64,000 nucleotides of DNA, from NCBI RefSeq assembly GCF_001189295.1, contig NZ_CP012159.1:10187856-10251855 (forward strand), given 5' to 3'. A program made the position numbers and the translations under genes. This DNA is from Chondromyces crocatus. GTDB taxonomy: Bacteria; Myxococcota_A; Polyangia; Polyangiales; Polyangiaceae. The first letter of the stretch is position 1. The number at the start of each line of letters is the position of its first letter. This document shows, piece after piece, positions 17,784 through 27,135 of the stretch. A model generated the notes under the pieces. It saw only the letters and a list, made by a program, of their open reading frames with translations. It was not told where the DNA came from and did not search any database.

Positions 17784-18800
17784 GCTTCGGCGAGCTATAC
17801 GAGCGCGTGGTCACACCGGGGCGGCGTTCGGCCGCGCAAGGCACGCGCGCGCGCTGCATGTGCACGTCGACCACCTCGGATCCATCGATGTGCTCACCGA
17901 CGGTGTGACCGGGAGCGTCGCGGAGCAGCGCAGCTACGACGCCTTCGGCGCGCTACGCCACCCCGATTGGGGCTCGGGGCAGCAGGCGTCACCCCACGAG
18001 CTGTCCTCGCTGGGATTCACCGGGCACGAGGCCGATCTCGACCTCGACCTCGGCCTCGTGAACATGAAGGGGAGGATCTACGACCCGAAGCTCGGCCGGT
18101 TCCTCACGCCGGATCCACTCGTGCCTCGAGCTCTCTTCGGGCAGAGCTGGAACGCGTACTCCTACGTGCTCAACAGTCCGCTGTCGCTGGTCGATCCGAG
18201 TGGGTTTCAGGAGCAGCCACCTGCGACAGAGAACGGATGCTCGCAGGGCTGCACCATCTGGGTGTTCGGTCCCCCGCGCGAGCCGAAGCCGCCCGCGCCG
18301 CCCAAGGTCGTCGAGGGCAATCTGGAGGAGGCCGCTGGTGCTGGTTCGACCCAGGCGCCGGTCGACGTCGATACCTTTGGGGTCCGTAGCGGATGGAGTC
18401 CGCAGCTCCCGGCCACGTTGCAGACCTTGGGCCGCGGTGACGCCATCGCTCGGCGCATCATGGATGGCGTCCGCATCGGCATGGCCAGGATGCTGCTGGA
18501 GTCCGCCAAGCTCGGCATTCTGGGTGGCCCCAGCCGCGTCTACGTCGCCTACACCACCCTCACCGCCGCCTGGAATGGCTACAAGGAGAGCGGGCTGCCC
18601 GGCGCCCTTGATGCCGTCAATCCCGCCAGCCAGATGGTCGAAGCTGGCGTGGAGGCCTCTGAGGCTGCCGCCGCGGAGGACTGGGAGGCCGCTGGCGCCA
18701 GCTCGTTCAAGGCGGGGTCGATCGGCATGTCCATCCTGACGACGGCTGCTGGCGTCGGCGGTGCCATCACCGCCACCGTCGGGTCGACGGCAGGCAGGTG
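17784..18800 (+). pseudogene. Displaced, degenerate second RHS core/tip
   Basis: This is a second copy of the end of the RHS core and tip linker, near-identical to 15729-16800. It begins at the match of FGEVYERV, lacks about 70 bases present in the intact copy, and carries a 2-base insertion in a GC run near 17845, so the first part is out of frame with the rest. From 17860 a frame reads MHVDHLGSIDVLTDG through DPSG to the AAAEDWEAAGAS linker, then leaves homology near 18797 where the toxin tip should begin. The toxin is absent: a further frameshift leads into the VOC gene. It has no start of its own and looks like an orphan tip left after cassette exchange. Confidence 0.85.
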
Positions 18801-18883
18801 CCGCGGGGAGGGCAGATGCGAGGGCCGTCCGGCACTGTCCGATGCCGCGCATGCTCGCGCTCGATGGGGTACCCATGGGCGGC

Positions 18884-19330
18884 ATGGAGCACGCATCACG
18901 CAAGGCGACGGATCGGTCGGACGAGTCCGTGGCCTCACGCGCCCGGCCTCGGGCCAGCAAGCTGTTCCCCATGCTGTCGGTCAGCGACCTGAGGCGCTCG
19001 CTGGCGTTCTACGGCGGGCTGCTCGGTGGCGTGGAGAGCTACCGTTTCCCCGAGGAGGGTGAACCCGCGTTCGTGGTGCTCACGCTCGGTGCTTCGGAGA
19101 TCGGTCTGGGGGCGATGACGGCGACGACCGGCATCCACGGGGAGCCCCTTCGTCCAGCCAGCGGCCACCGCATCGAGCTGTGCGTCGACGTCGACGAGGT
19201 CGATGCCACCGTTCACGAGGCGCGCGCGGCTGGCTTCGAGGTCGTCGTCGCGCCGGTCGATCAGCCGTGGGGAGAAAGGATCGCGTACCTCCGCGATCCG
19301 GACGGGAACCTGGTCATGCTGACGAGCTGA
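18884..19330 (+). CDS. VOC-family (glyoxalase/bleomycin-resistance-like) protein
   Basis: About 148 residues from the chosen ATG; starts at 18851, 18875 and 18971 are also in frame. The core is a single VOC module: FPMLSVSDLRRSLAFYGGLL, then AFVVLTLGASEIGLGAM, then HRIELCVDVDEVDATVHEARA, and the closing PWGERIAYLRDPDGNLVMLTS with the usual Glu. VOC proteins bind a divalent metal and act on, or sequester, small molecules. The leading residues before KLFPML come from sequence at the orphan RHS tip junction, so the frame may be partly fused to it. The substrate is unknown. Confidence 0.8.
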   Translation: MEHASRKATDRSDESVASRARPRASKLFPMLSVSDLRRSLAFYGGLLGGVESYRFPEEGEPAFVVLTLGASEIGLGAMTATTGIHGEPLRPASGHRIELCVDVDEVDATVHEARAAGFEVVVAPVDQPWGERIAYLRDPDGNLVMLTS

Positions 19331-19388
19331 CCCGGGGTCGGCGACACACGCCGCGGGCGCTCACGGCAGGCCGGCGTGGCCCGCGCGC

Positions 19389-20774
19389 TCACCGAGGGAG
19401 CTTCGCCACGAAGATGGAGAAGCCATACCCACCGAGGCCGGTCGCGATGCGCCCGCTACCGAAGTCCACCTCGCCTCCGAAGAAGCCGACCATCACCGGG
19501 TGGGTCGTGCCGGACATGACCATGTCTTCCACCATCACGCAGGCGATGGCCTTGTCATTGACGAAAGCGTCTCCCCAGCGCGCCTTGCCAGCGGCATCGA
19601 GCCGGTAGGCGAAGCCCGTGTGACAGTCTCGCCCGGCGACCCTGACGCCACCGAGGTCCATGGCGTTGTCGAACGTCCCCGCCAGGGCGATCTCGTCGCC
19701 CACGGCGGCGATGGCAAGTCCTCCTGAATGATCCCCATCTCCGAAGCGCTCGGCCCAGAGGGGTTCGCCCGAGGGATCGAGCTTCGCGATGAACCCCTCG
19801 TGGTCGGTGTTGCCCGGGTCCACCGGGGGGTCCGCGTAGGCCTCCAGGGTCAGCCCAGCGACATCGAGGGAGTCATTGAACAATGCCGTCACGAGCACGT
19901 TGCCCTCGGCGTCGGTGGCGATGCGGTTGGAGCGCCCGTAGCTCAACGCGCCCTGGAAGGGCTGGCGCCAGACGATCTCGCCGTTCGCATCGAGCTTCAT
20001 GACCTCGTAGGTCTGGCTCGTGTAGAGCGACAGGAGGGCTGCTCCCGTCGCGTCGATCGTGAGGCCGTCGCCGAAGGTGCCATCGGCCAGGAGCCGGCTC
20101 CACTGGTGGTTTCCCTCGGCGTCGAACTGCGCGGCGAAGGCTGCATAGGAGGAGGCCGTCAGAGGGCCACCACCGAGGTCGAGCGTTCCCCTCAGGGTGC
20201 TGACGAGCATGATCTCGCCGCTCTCCTTCAGCGCGAGCGCCGAGATCCCGTACCCCGCCGGCCCGAAGGCGTTGCTCCAGAGATGGTCACCGTTTCCGTC
20301 GAGCTTCAGGGTGAAGACGTCGTATTCGTTGGGGTGCGTGAGCGTTCCTCCTCCGAAGTCCGTCGCGCCCTGGAGCATGCCGGCGATGACCAGGTTGCCC
20401 GCAGCATCGAACCGGACGTCGATGGGAAGGGCTTGCGGGAAGACGTGGCTCCAGACGATGGTTCCCTTCGAATCGAACTTCACCACGAAGCCCTGCTCCT
20501 GGTTGAAGCTCGAGAGCTTCGTGCCACCGAAGTCGATCTCACCCGCCGCGAACCCGACGAGCGCGATGTTGCCGGCCTGGTCGACGGCCACCTTCAGCCT
20601 CGAGTCGAACTCATCGCGGAGGACCGAGCCGTAAGGCGCGCTCCAGGGCGTCGCATCGGGCGTAGGGGGAGGTCGATCCTCTTCGCCCTCGTCGGTGGGG
20701 TTCGTGTCGTCACCGCCGCAGGCAACCAGGAAGGTGAGAACGAGGGGGGCAAACCAGGAGAGGGAGCGGGGCAT
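19389..20774 (-). CDS. Beta-propeller repeat lipoprotein (SBBP-like), copy A
   Basis: This 461-residue lipoprotein has the leader MPRSLSWFAPLVLTFLVAC with lipidated Cys19. The mature protein is a chain of repeats of about 45-60 residues of the kind GNIALVGFAAGEIDFGG, each closing with a KFD..G..VWSH-type strand; this is the SBBP/delta-60 beta-propeller type. Secreted propellers of this sort are surface or ligand-binding proteins without catalysis. A paralogue of the same length lies directly upstream on the same strand, and the sequence upstream of both is conserved. The start with the lipoprotein leader is chosen over an upstream in-frame ATG. Confidence 0.88.
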   Translation of the reverse strand: MPRSLSWFAPLVLTFLVACGGDDTNPTDEGEEDRPPPTPDATPWSAPYGSVLRDEFDSRLKVAVDQAGNIALVGFAAGEIDFGGTKLSSFNQEQGFVVKFDSKGTIVWSHVFPQALPIDVRFDAAGNLVIAGMLQGATDFGGGTLTHPNEYDVFTLKLDGNGDHLWSNAFGPAGYGISALALKESGEIMLVSTLRGTLDLGGGPLTASSYAAFAAQFDAEGNHQWSRLLADGTFGDGLTIDATGAALLSLYTSQTYEVMKLDANGEIVWRQPFQGALSYGRSNRIATDAEGNVLVTALFNDSLDVAGLTLEAYADPPVDPGNTDHEGFIAKLDPSGEPLWAERFGDGDHSGGLAIAAVGDEIALAGTFDNAMDLGGVRVAGRDCHTGFAYRLDAAGKARWGDAFVNDKAIACVMVEDMVMSGTTHPVMVGFFGGEVDFGSGRIATGLGGYGFSIFVAKLPR

Positions 20775-20899
20775 GATCAAGGTTCCATGATCGAGGCAGC
20801 AAGCGCTCCGCGCCAGAGGTCTCACGGGGTGCTCTCGAAGCGAAGAATTACGCTCTACCTGACGGTGCCTCGTGGCGTGCTTGCCCGAGAGACGGGCGA

Positions 20900-20916
20900 C
20901 GGGACGACGTCATGCA
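20900..20916. promoter_or_regulatory. Conserved 17-bp element upstream of propeller copy A
   Basis: CGGGACGACGTCATGCA is identical to 22574-22590, upstream of copy B. It lies about 126 bases before this start codon. It contains the palindrome GACGTC and sits in a longer partly conserved block. It may be a shared promoter or operator, or simply a leftover of duplication. Confidence 0.4.
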
Positions 20917-21062
20917 ACGATCGGGCGCCAGGGGCACCGAAGGAGGCGCAGGCGCACCAGCGAAGCGCTCGGCACACACCGGAGGACTTCGGCGCGGCGC
21001 GGCAGGGCCCGAGGGCGCTCCCGTCCATCAGGTCACACGCGCCAGGAGAGCGCGTCCCATGC

Positions 21063-22433
21063 TCACCGAGGGAGCTTGGCGATGAAGATGGACCACCCGA
21101 ACCCAGCGAGACCGGTCGAGATGCGGCCGGCGCCGAAGTCGACGTCCCCTCCAAAGAAGCCGACCATCACCGGGTTGGTCGTGCCCGACATGACCATGTC
21201 CTCCACCACCAAGCAGGTGAGGGCATTGTTGTTGATGTAAGCATTTCCCCAGCGCGCCTTGCCCGTGGCGTCGAGCCGGTAAGCGAAGCCCGTGCTGCAG
21301 TCAGCGCCGGGCGCCCTGCGACCGCCGAGGTCCAGGACGTGGTTGAACGTCCCGGCGAGGGCGATCTCGTCGCCGACGGCAGCAACAGCCATTCCTCGCG
21401 CGAAGTTGCCATCACCGAAGCGCTCGGCCCAGAGCGGGACCCCCGAAGGATCGAGCTTCGCAATGAACCCCTCGTAGTCGCGGGCTCCGGATTCCAGGGG
21501 TGGGTTCGCATGGGCCTGCAGCCGCAGATCACCGAGACGTAGCGTGTCCGTGAACATCCCCGTCACGAGCACGTTGCCCTCGGCGTCGCAGGCGACGCGG
21601 TTGGAGCGGGTATCGCCCGAAGCGCCGTCGAACTCCCTGATCCAGAGGGTGTCGCCCCCCGCGTCGAGCTTCAGGAGCATATGGCCGAGCGACACCAGCA
21701 CATGCCCCGTCCTGTCGACCGTGAGGCCGTCGACGTAAAATCCATTCGGTAGGCGCCGGCTCCACGCGTGCTCCCCGTCCGCGCTGAACTGCGCGAGGAT
21801 GGCTTGCTCGGCGCTGGCCGGGAGGGGGCCACCGCCGACGTCGGCCGTGCCCGTCATGGTGGCCGCGAGGAGGATCTCGCCGCCGTCTTTCACCGTCAGG
21901 GCGGCGCTGGGATATTCGTCGCTGGGGCCGAAGCGCTGGCTCCAGAGGTGCTTGCCATCCCCGTCGAGCTTGACGAGGAAGAGGCGCGCTTCGTCGGCAG
22001 GAGCGAGGGACCCTCCTCCGAAATCCGTCTGCCCCAGGAGCGCGCCCGCCACGATCACGCTGCCAGCGCCGTCGAAGGCGACGTCGTAGGGGCGCGTCTC
22101 GGTGAGCACGTGACTCCAGACGAGCTCCCCCTTCGGATCGAATTTCACCACGAACCCAGCCAGCTGCGGTGAGCTGGCGAGCTTGGTGCCACCGAAGTCG
22201 ATCTCGCCAGCGGCGAACCCGGCGAGGGCCACGTTGCCGCTCCCGTCGACGGCCACCTTCAACCTCGGCACCCGCAGCTCGTTCTCGATCGAGCCGTACA
22301 CGACGCTCCAGGGCGTCGCGTCGGGCGCCGCCGGGGGCGGGTCGACCTCGATGCGGCCGTCGTCCGCGTCGCCGCCGCAGGCGACCAGGAAGGTCAGGGC
22401 GAGGGGGGCGAGCCAGCGAAGGCCGCTGGGCAC
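21063..22433 (-). CDS. Beta-propeller repeat lipoprotein (SBBP-like), copy B
   Basis: This 456-residue paralogue of the preceding propeller lipoprotein is placed in tandem with it. The start is a GTG chosen because the encoded leader (VPSGLRWLAPLALTFLVAC) then aligns residue for residue with copy A, including Cys19; an in-frame ATG at 22556 would add a non-signal extension. Repeats include GNVALAGFAAGEIDFGG, the aligned YEGFIAKLDPSGVPLWAERF, and the nearly identical C-terminal block (VMVGFFGGDVDFGAGR). The two are clearly a tandem duplication that has diverged over the surface-exposed repeats. Ligand and role are unknown. Confidence 0.87.
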   Translation of the reverse strand: MPSGLRWLAPLALTFLVACGGDADDGRIEVDPPPAAPDATPWSVVYGSIENELRVPRLKVAVDGSGNVALAGFAAGEIDFGGTKLASSPQLAGFVVKFDPKGELVWSHVLTETRPYDVAFDGAGSVIVAGALLGQTDFGGGSLAPADEARLFLVKLDGDGKHLWSQRFGPSDEYPSAALTVKDGGEILLAATMTGTADVGGGPLPASAEQAILAQFSADGEHAWSRRLPNGFYVDGLTVDRTGHVLVSLGHMLLKLDAGGDTLWIREFDGASGDTRSNRVACDAEGNVLVTGMFTDTLRLGDLRLQAHANPPLESGARDYEGFIAKLDPSGVPLWAERFGDGNFARGMAVAAVGDEIALAGTFNHVLDLGGRRAPGADCSTGFAYRLDATGKARWGNAYINNNALTCLVVEDMVMSGTTNPVMVGFFGGDVDFGAGRISTGLAGFGWSIFIAKLPR

Positions 22434-22573
22434 GCCAGGGACATCAGGGCCATGGCGACGTCGGCCTGGCGCGGGAAGAAGCCTCCCGGCGGTCTCTCGA
22501 AGCGCAACATCACGGTCATCCCTGATCTCCTTTCCCTTCGGCTGATGGATTCGCATGTCCGAGGGACGGGCAG

Positions 22574-22590
22574 CGGGACGACGTCATGCA
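22574..22590. promoter_or_regulatory. Conserved 17-bp element upstream of propeller copy B
   Basis: Identical to 20900-20916 and about 141 bases before the GTG start of copy B. Flanking bases are also partly conserved. Confidence 0.4.
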
Positions 22591-22680
22591 TGGTTCGAGC
22601 GCGGAAAACCTGCTCTCCAGACGCGAGGGAGAAATCTTCAGCCCGTGCGGTTCGGAGCAAGGTCTCGGGGGGCGCTCGGG

Positions 22681-23418
22681 TCAGGTCGAGGACCACGAGA
22701 AGGCGAGCTTCGTCGGGTGCTTCGCGCACTGGTGGACGTAGCCGAGGCCGGCGTCGCCGAAGTCGACGAGGCGAGCGCTGAGCTGGAAGACGAAGCGCAT
22801 CGGGGCGTCGCAGGTGGGGCACGAGGCGGGCTGAGGTGCCTGGATCCAGCTCGGGTAGCCGCCGAGCTTGTCGCCGCCTCGGCTGCGCTGCGCTTGCGTG
22901 AGGCGGAGCTCCTTGGCGTCGAGGCGCAGCGCGTCGGCGTCGCCGCTGCTCGGGAGGTCGACGCCAGGCTTCCAGCCGATGATGCGGCTGGCCTGGCCCC
23001 GGGCGACGGGCTTGGCTTTCTTCGAGGTGGCGCTGGTGGCCCTGGAGGAAGCCTTCGGCAAGCCGAGGCGGAGGCGCACGCCGGTGCCGCCAGGCGCGTG
23101 GGTGAGATCGCCGTGGTCGCAGTCGTGGTTGCCGCAGTGGAAGACCTGCAAGGGGCCCTCGCCGACGAGAGGCGCCCCTTCGGGCAGGGTGGCCGGGTCG
23201 AGCTGAAGAAGCAGCACCATCGTCCGCTGGCAGCCCTTGCAGACGGGGGAGGCGCCGAGGGGCGTGCCGCCCATCTTGGCGTCGTCGGGCGTGCCGTCGC
23301 CAGGCTCCAGGAGGGGCTCGAAGCAGGGGCGTCGCGCAGCGTCGAGCCAGGTGGCCAGGCGCTCTCGTCGCAGGTCGTCGGAGCGGAGGATCGGGTCGAG
23401 ATCCGTCGTGTCAGTCAT
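22681..23418 (-). CDS. YwqG-like (DUF1963) protein with Cys pairs
   Basis: The product has 245 residues from MTDTTDLDPIL; the ATG overlaps the end of the ankyrin gene by 8 bases, showing translational coupling. The GGDKLGGYPSWIQ segment followed by CPTCDAPMRFVFQL is the signature of the DUF1963/YwqG family. Three Cys clusters (CKGC, CGNHDC, CPTC) suggest bound zinc. The family is of unknown function, often encoded next to toxin-, ankyrin- or SUKH-type genes, and some members are thought to be immunity-like. The pairing with a giant ankyrin protein is the best functional clue here. Confidence 0.8.
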   Translation of the reverse strand: MTDTTDLDPILRSDDLRRERLATWLDAARRPCFEPLLEPGDGTPDDAKMGGTPLGASPVCKGCQRTMVLLLQLDPATLPEGAPLVGEGPLQVFHCGNHDCDHGDLTHAPGGTGVRLRLGLPKASSRATSATSKKAKPVARGQASRIIGWKPGVDLPSSGDADALRLDAKELRLTQAQRSRGGDKLGGYPSWIQAPQPASCPTCDAPMRFVFQLSARLVDFGDAGLGYVHQCAKHPTKLAFSWSST

Positions 23419-26400
23419 CACCGGCCTCCTCGCTGTCGTCGCTGCTTTCGTCGTCGCTGCTTTCGTCGTCGTCGCTGCCATCGCCTCCGTAGCCGCCGTG
23501 GGAGCTGCTGCGGGTCGGGAGGCCGAGCGCGCGCTTCACCTCGGCGTCGCTCCAGCGGGCCCGGTGGGCCACGGTCTCGCCGTTCTCGTTGGCGTGGCCT
23601 GCGCGCGCGCCCCGGGCGAGGAGGAGCTTGATCAAGGCGATGTTCTCCTGTTCGACGGCGTAAAAGAGGGGGGTCTCGCCGCGTTCGTCAGGGATGTTCG
23701 GATCTGCTCCAGCGTCGAGGAGCAAGGCGGCGAGCGCCGCGTCGGCGAAGGCTGTCTGGTGGAGTGGGGTGCGGGCCCAGGCGTCCTTCGCGTCGAGGTC
23801 GACGCCGAGGGTGTCGAGCACGTACCGGATCATGGCGGGGTTCCCGGAGTCGACGGCGCCATGCAGCACGCCTTCCCGGGACGAGCCGAGGCGGAGGACC
23901 TCGTCCAGCACGGCGCGGACGCCGCTCTCTGCGGCAGCACGCGCGGCGGTGAAGCCTTGCTGTCGGACGAAGGCGGCGGAGGCGCCGAGTTCGCTGGCGA
24001 GGGCGACGGCGGCGAGGTCGCCGGTCCCGGCAGCCGCGTGCAGAAGCCAGGTGGTGGAAGCGCCGAGCGCCACGAGCTCGCGCGCCCTGTCGAGCTGCTT
24101 CATGGCGAGGTGGTGGGCGGCGGTGCTCCAGTGCTCGTCAGAGCCCGCGGTGAGGCTGGCCCCCGCCTTCGTGAGCAGGTCGACGACGGGGGGGTGCTTC
24201 TCGGCGAGGGCGAGGAGGAGGGGGGTGAGGCCGTCGGTCGTGAGGCCGTCGAGGGGGGCGTTCGCGGCGATGAGGGCCTCGACCGAGGCCTCGTCGCCCG
24301 CCTTGGCGACGTGGTGGAGTGCGGTGAGGCCTTCGTCGTCGGCGGTGTCGAGCCGGTCGCCTCCGGCGAGCGCCGCCTCGATGGCTTCCGCGGTGATCGG
24401 GTCGCCAGCGTTCGCGCGCTGGAGGAGGCCGCCGACGGCCTTCGCGCCATGCGCCTCGAGCAGCGCCTCGATGGGCGCTTCGGCGCGGGCTCTCGCCCGG
24501 AGGAGGGGGGTGTCGCCGTGCTCGTCCTTCGCGTTCGGGTCGAGGCCGTGTTCGAGCAAGGCGCGGAGCACGTCGAGGTCGTCCGAGGTGGCGCTCTCCA
24601 GCACGGCCGCGCCGGGGTCGTCGAAGGTGGCGTCGACGCCTTCGGCCCAGAGGGCGACGGCGAGGCGGCGCGCGGCGCTGGCGTGGCCAGGGAGCGGGAG
24701 GCCCCGCTGGATGAGGACGCGGGCGATGTCGGGCTTGTCGTCGAGGGTCAGCGCCAGGGTGGTGGCGTCCGCGCTGGCGCCGAGGGCGAGGAGGGCGAGG
24801 GCCGTCTCGTCGTTGCCGTAGTCGAGCGCCCTGTCGAGCGCGCGCTTGCCTTCGCCGTCGGCCGCGTCGACGTCGGCGCCTGCGGCGGCGAGAGTGCGCA
24901 CGATCTCGGTGTGGCCACGGGCGGCCGCGCTCACGAGCGCAGGTTCTTCGTAGGTGTCGGTCGTGCTCGGGTCGGCGCCACGGGCGAGCAGCTCGCGCAC
25001 GATGTCGACGTGGCCTGCGGTCGCGGCGGCGAAGAGGGGCGTGCGCCCGGAGCCATTCCGGTCGTGTGCGGACAGGCCGCGGTCCAGCGCGAAGCGCACG
25101 ACGTCGAGGTGCCCTGCCTCGGCGCTGAGGTGCAGGATCGAGGCGCCGTACTCGGTGAGGTGCAGTGGGCGCCCCTTCTCGTGGAGCCGCACCAGCGCGG
25201 CGCGATCGCCTGTTCGGGCGGCCTCGAAGAGGTCGGGGCGCCAGTCGCGATCCACCTCGCGCTCGCGGAAGAGGGTGATGACGGCGCGGTGGCCGCCACG
25301 CTCGGCGAGGGCGAAGGCAGTGAACTGCTGGGCGTCCTTCACGAAGGGGTCGGCTCCGGCATCGAGCAGGGCTGCGGCGATCGGGGCGTGGCCGAAGTCG
25401 GAGGCGTCCATGAGCGGCGTGAAGCCGTCGTCGTCGGTGAGGTTCGGGTCGGCGCCGGCCTGGAGGAGCGCGTCGACCACGGCGGCGTGCCCGAGGGCCG
25501 CGGCTTCGTGGAGCGAGGTGCGCCCGAGCTGCGCCCGCACGTCGGGGTTCACGCGCTCGTCGAGAAGCGCCTGGACCCGGGCGAGTTCGCCACACGCGGC
25601 GTGCTCGAAGAGCTCTTTGCGTTCGGCGCGGCCGCCACGGGAGACGAGGAGCTGCGCGACGTCGTGCGCGCTCCGATCCACGGCGAGGCGGACCGGGCTC
25701 TTGCCGTCGCCGTCCTTCGCGTTCGGGTCGGCGCCCGCGTCGAGCAGGAGCTTCACCGCGTCGAGCGCGCCGGCTGCGGCGGCCGCGGCGAGGGGGGTGC
25801 GCTTCCAATATCCGCCCGGGGAGTCGGCCGGCTGGCCGCGGTCGAGGGCGAGCTTCACGAGCGTGGCCTGGCCGCCCTCGGCAGCCTTCATCAGGAAGTC
25901 GTCGGGCAAGGGTGCGCCGGCGGAGAGGAGTCGCTCGACCACGGCCTCGTTTCCGCGCTCCGCCGCGTTCAGGATCGCGCGCTCCGAGAGGGCGGCGCCT
26001 CGGGCGAGGAGGAGGTCCACGGTCTCCAGGTGGCCGCCGCGGGCCGCGCGAGAGAGGGCGGTGTCGTCGTCGAGGGCGTCGCGCGTGTCGTTCACGTCGG
26101 CACCAGCGTCGCAAAGACGGGCGACGACGGCGGTGTGGCCCTCGGACGCGGCGGCCTGGAGGGGGTGGACCGATCCCGTCCCGAGGAGGAGCGCGCCCGC
26201 CCCGAGGAGGGCGTTCACCACGTCGAGGTGGCCGCGGGACGAGGCCCACGAGAGCGCCGTCTCCTCCCCGAACATCGAGGTGTGGTTCACGGTGGCGCCA
26301 CGGTCGAGCAGGCGCTGGACGGCGCTCAGGTGGCCCTCACCGGCCGCGCGCATCAGGGCAGTCCAGCCGTTGATGTTGGCGCGATCGAGGTCGGGCTGAT

Positions 26401-26854
26401 GGGCGAGGAGGGCGCGGAGCACCTCGACGTCGCCCCGCTCGGCGGCCTTGTGGAGGGCGGTCTCGCCGTACTCGTCGTGGGCTTCGAGCGACGCACCGCG
26501 CGCGAGGCAGAGGTCCACGCCGGCCGCATGCCCATGGCTCGCCGCCTCGACGAGGGCCCTGTCGAGGGACGCGCCACGGTCGGCGAGCGCCTGGAGGACA
26601 CCGAGGTGCCCCTCTTTCGCGGCGCTGGCGGCCGGCGTGCAGCCGTCCCGGTCTTCGGCGTCGAGGTCGGCGCCGAGCGACAGCAAGTGAAGGGCGAGCG
26701 CCTGGTGGCCGCCGCCGGCTGCGTGGTGGAGCGCCGTGGCTCCTTGCTCGTCCGCCCTCTCCAGGCGCGTGTCGGCTTCGAGGAGGCGTGTGACCGTGGC
26801 CTGATCCCCTCGCGCGGCTGCCTCCAGCAGCTCCTGGTGTGCATCCATCTGCAA
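23411..26854 (-). CDS. Giant ankyrin-repeat protein
   Basis: The product is 1147 residues with roughly thirty ankyrin repeats and little else. Typical units are GATALHHAAGGGHQALALHL and GRTPLFAAATAGHVDIVREL. No signal peptide is seen, so it is cytosolic, presumably a protein-binding scaffold. The C-terminus is a short Ser/Gly/Asp-rich acidic tail (SDDDESSDDESSDDSEEAGDD-like composition). The start is at 26854, or two codons later (MDAHQELLEAAARG). It heads a two-gene transcript with the YwqG-like gene. Repeats differ enough in sequence that recent expansion is unlikely. A partner cannot be inferred. Confidence 0.92.
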   Translation of the reverse strand: MQMDAHQELLEAAARGDQATVTRLLEADTRLERADEQGATALHHAAGGGHQALALHLLSLGADLDAEDRDGCTPAASAAKEGHLGVLQALADRGASLDRALVEAASHGHAAGVDLCLARGASLEAHDEYGETALHKAAERGDVEVLRALLAHQPDLDRANINGWTALMRAAGEGHLSAVQRLLDRGATVNHTSMFGEETALSWASSRGHLDVVNALLGAGALLLGTGSVHPLQAAASEGHTAVVARLCDAGADVNDTRDALDDDTALSRAARGGHLETVDLLLARGAALSERAILNAAERGNEAVVERLLSAGAPLPDDFLMKAAEGGQATLVKLALDRGQPADSPGGYWKRTPLAAAAAAGALDAVKLLLDAGADPNAKDGDGKSPVRLAVDRSAHDVAQLLVSRGGRAERKELFEHAACGELARVQALLDERVNPDVRAQLGRTSLHEAAALGHAAVVDALLQAGADPNLTDDDGFTPLMDASDFGHAPIAAALLDAGADPFVKDAQQFTAFALAERGGHRAVITLFREREVDRDWRPDLFEAARTGDRAALVRLHEKGRPLHLTEYGASILHLSAEAGHLDVVRFALDRGLSAHDRNGSGRTPLFAAATAGHVDIVRELLARGADPSTTDTYEEPALVSAAARGHTEIVRTLAAAGADVDAADGEGKRALDRALDYGNDETALALLALGASADATTLALTLDDKPDIARVLIQRGLPLPGHASAARRLAVALWAEGVDATFDDPGAAVLESATSDDLDVLRALLEHGLDPNAKDEHGDTPLLRARARAEAPIEALLEAHGAKAVGGLLQRANAGDPITAEAIEAALAGGDRLDTADDEGLTALHHVAKAGDEASVEALIAANAPLDGLTTDGLTPLLLALAEKHPPVVDLLTKAGASLTAGSDEHWSTAAHHLAMKQLDRARELVALGASTTWLLHAAAGTGDLAAVALASELGASAAFVRQQGFTAARAAAESGVRAVLDEVLRLGSSREGVLHGAVDSGNPAMIRYVLDTLGVDLDAKDAWARTPLHQTAFADAALAALLLDAGADPNIPDERGETPLFYAVEQENIALIKLLLARGARAGHANENGETVAHRARWSDAEVKRALGLPTRSSSHGGYGGDGSDDDESSDDESSDDSEEAGDD

Positions 26855-27135
26855 CGTTCCTCCCGGGTCTCCCAGCGGCGACGCACCGTCTCACGGTTGA
26901 GTGCCTCCGCGAAGGGCCCAGACGAGCCGAAGCCCTCGGCGCAGGGCATCGTCAGGGCGCAGGCTCACCCGGGCGCGACCGCTTGCGAGCCGCCTTCAGC
27001 GACCCAACGATTCTCACCGAGAATGCCGCGGTCCCGGCGGATGGACGGGCAACCCGTCCACCTGCGGCTGGCTCCACCCCGAGACGCGCGCCTCCGCCCG
27101 CGAAGATCCGGGGGTTCCTGGATGGGAGGCCGTTC

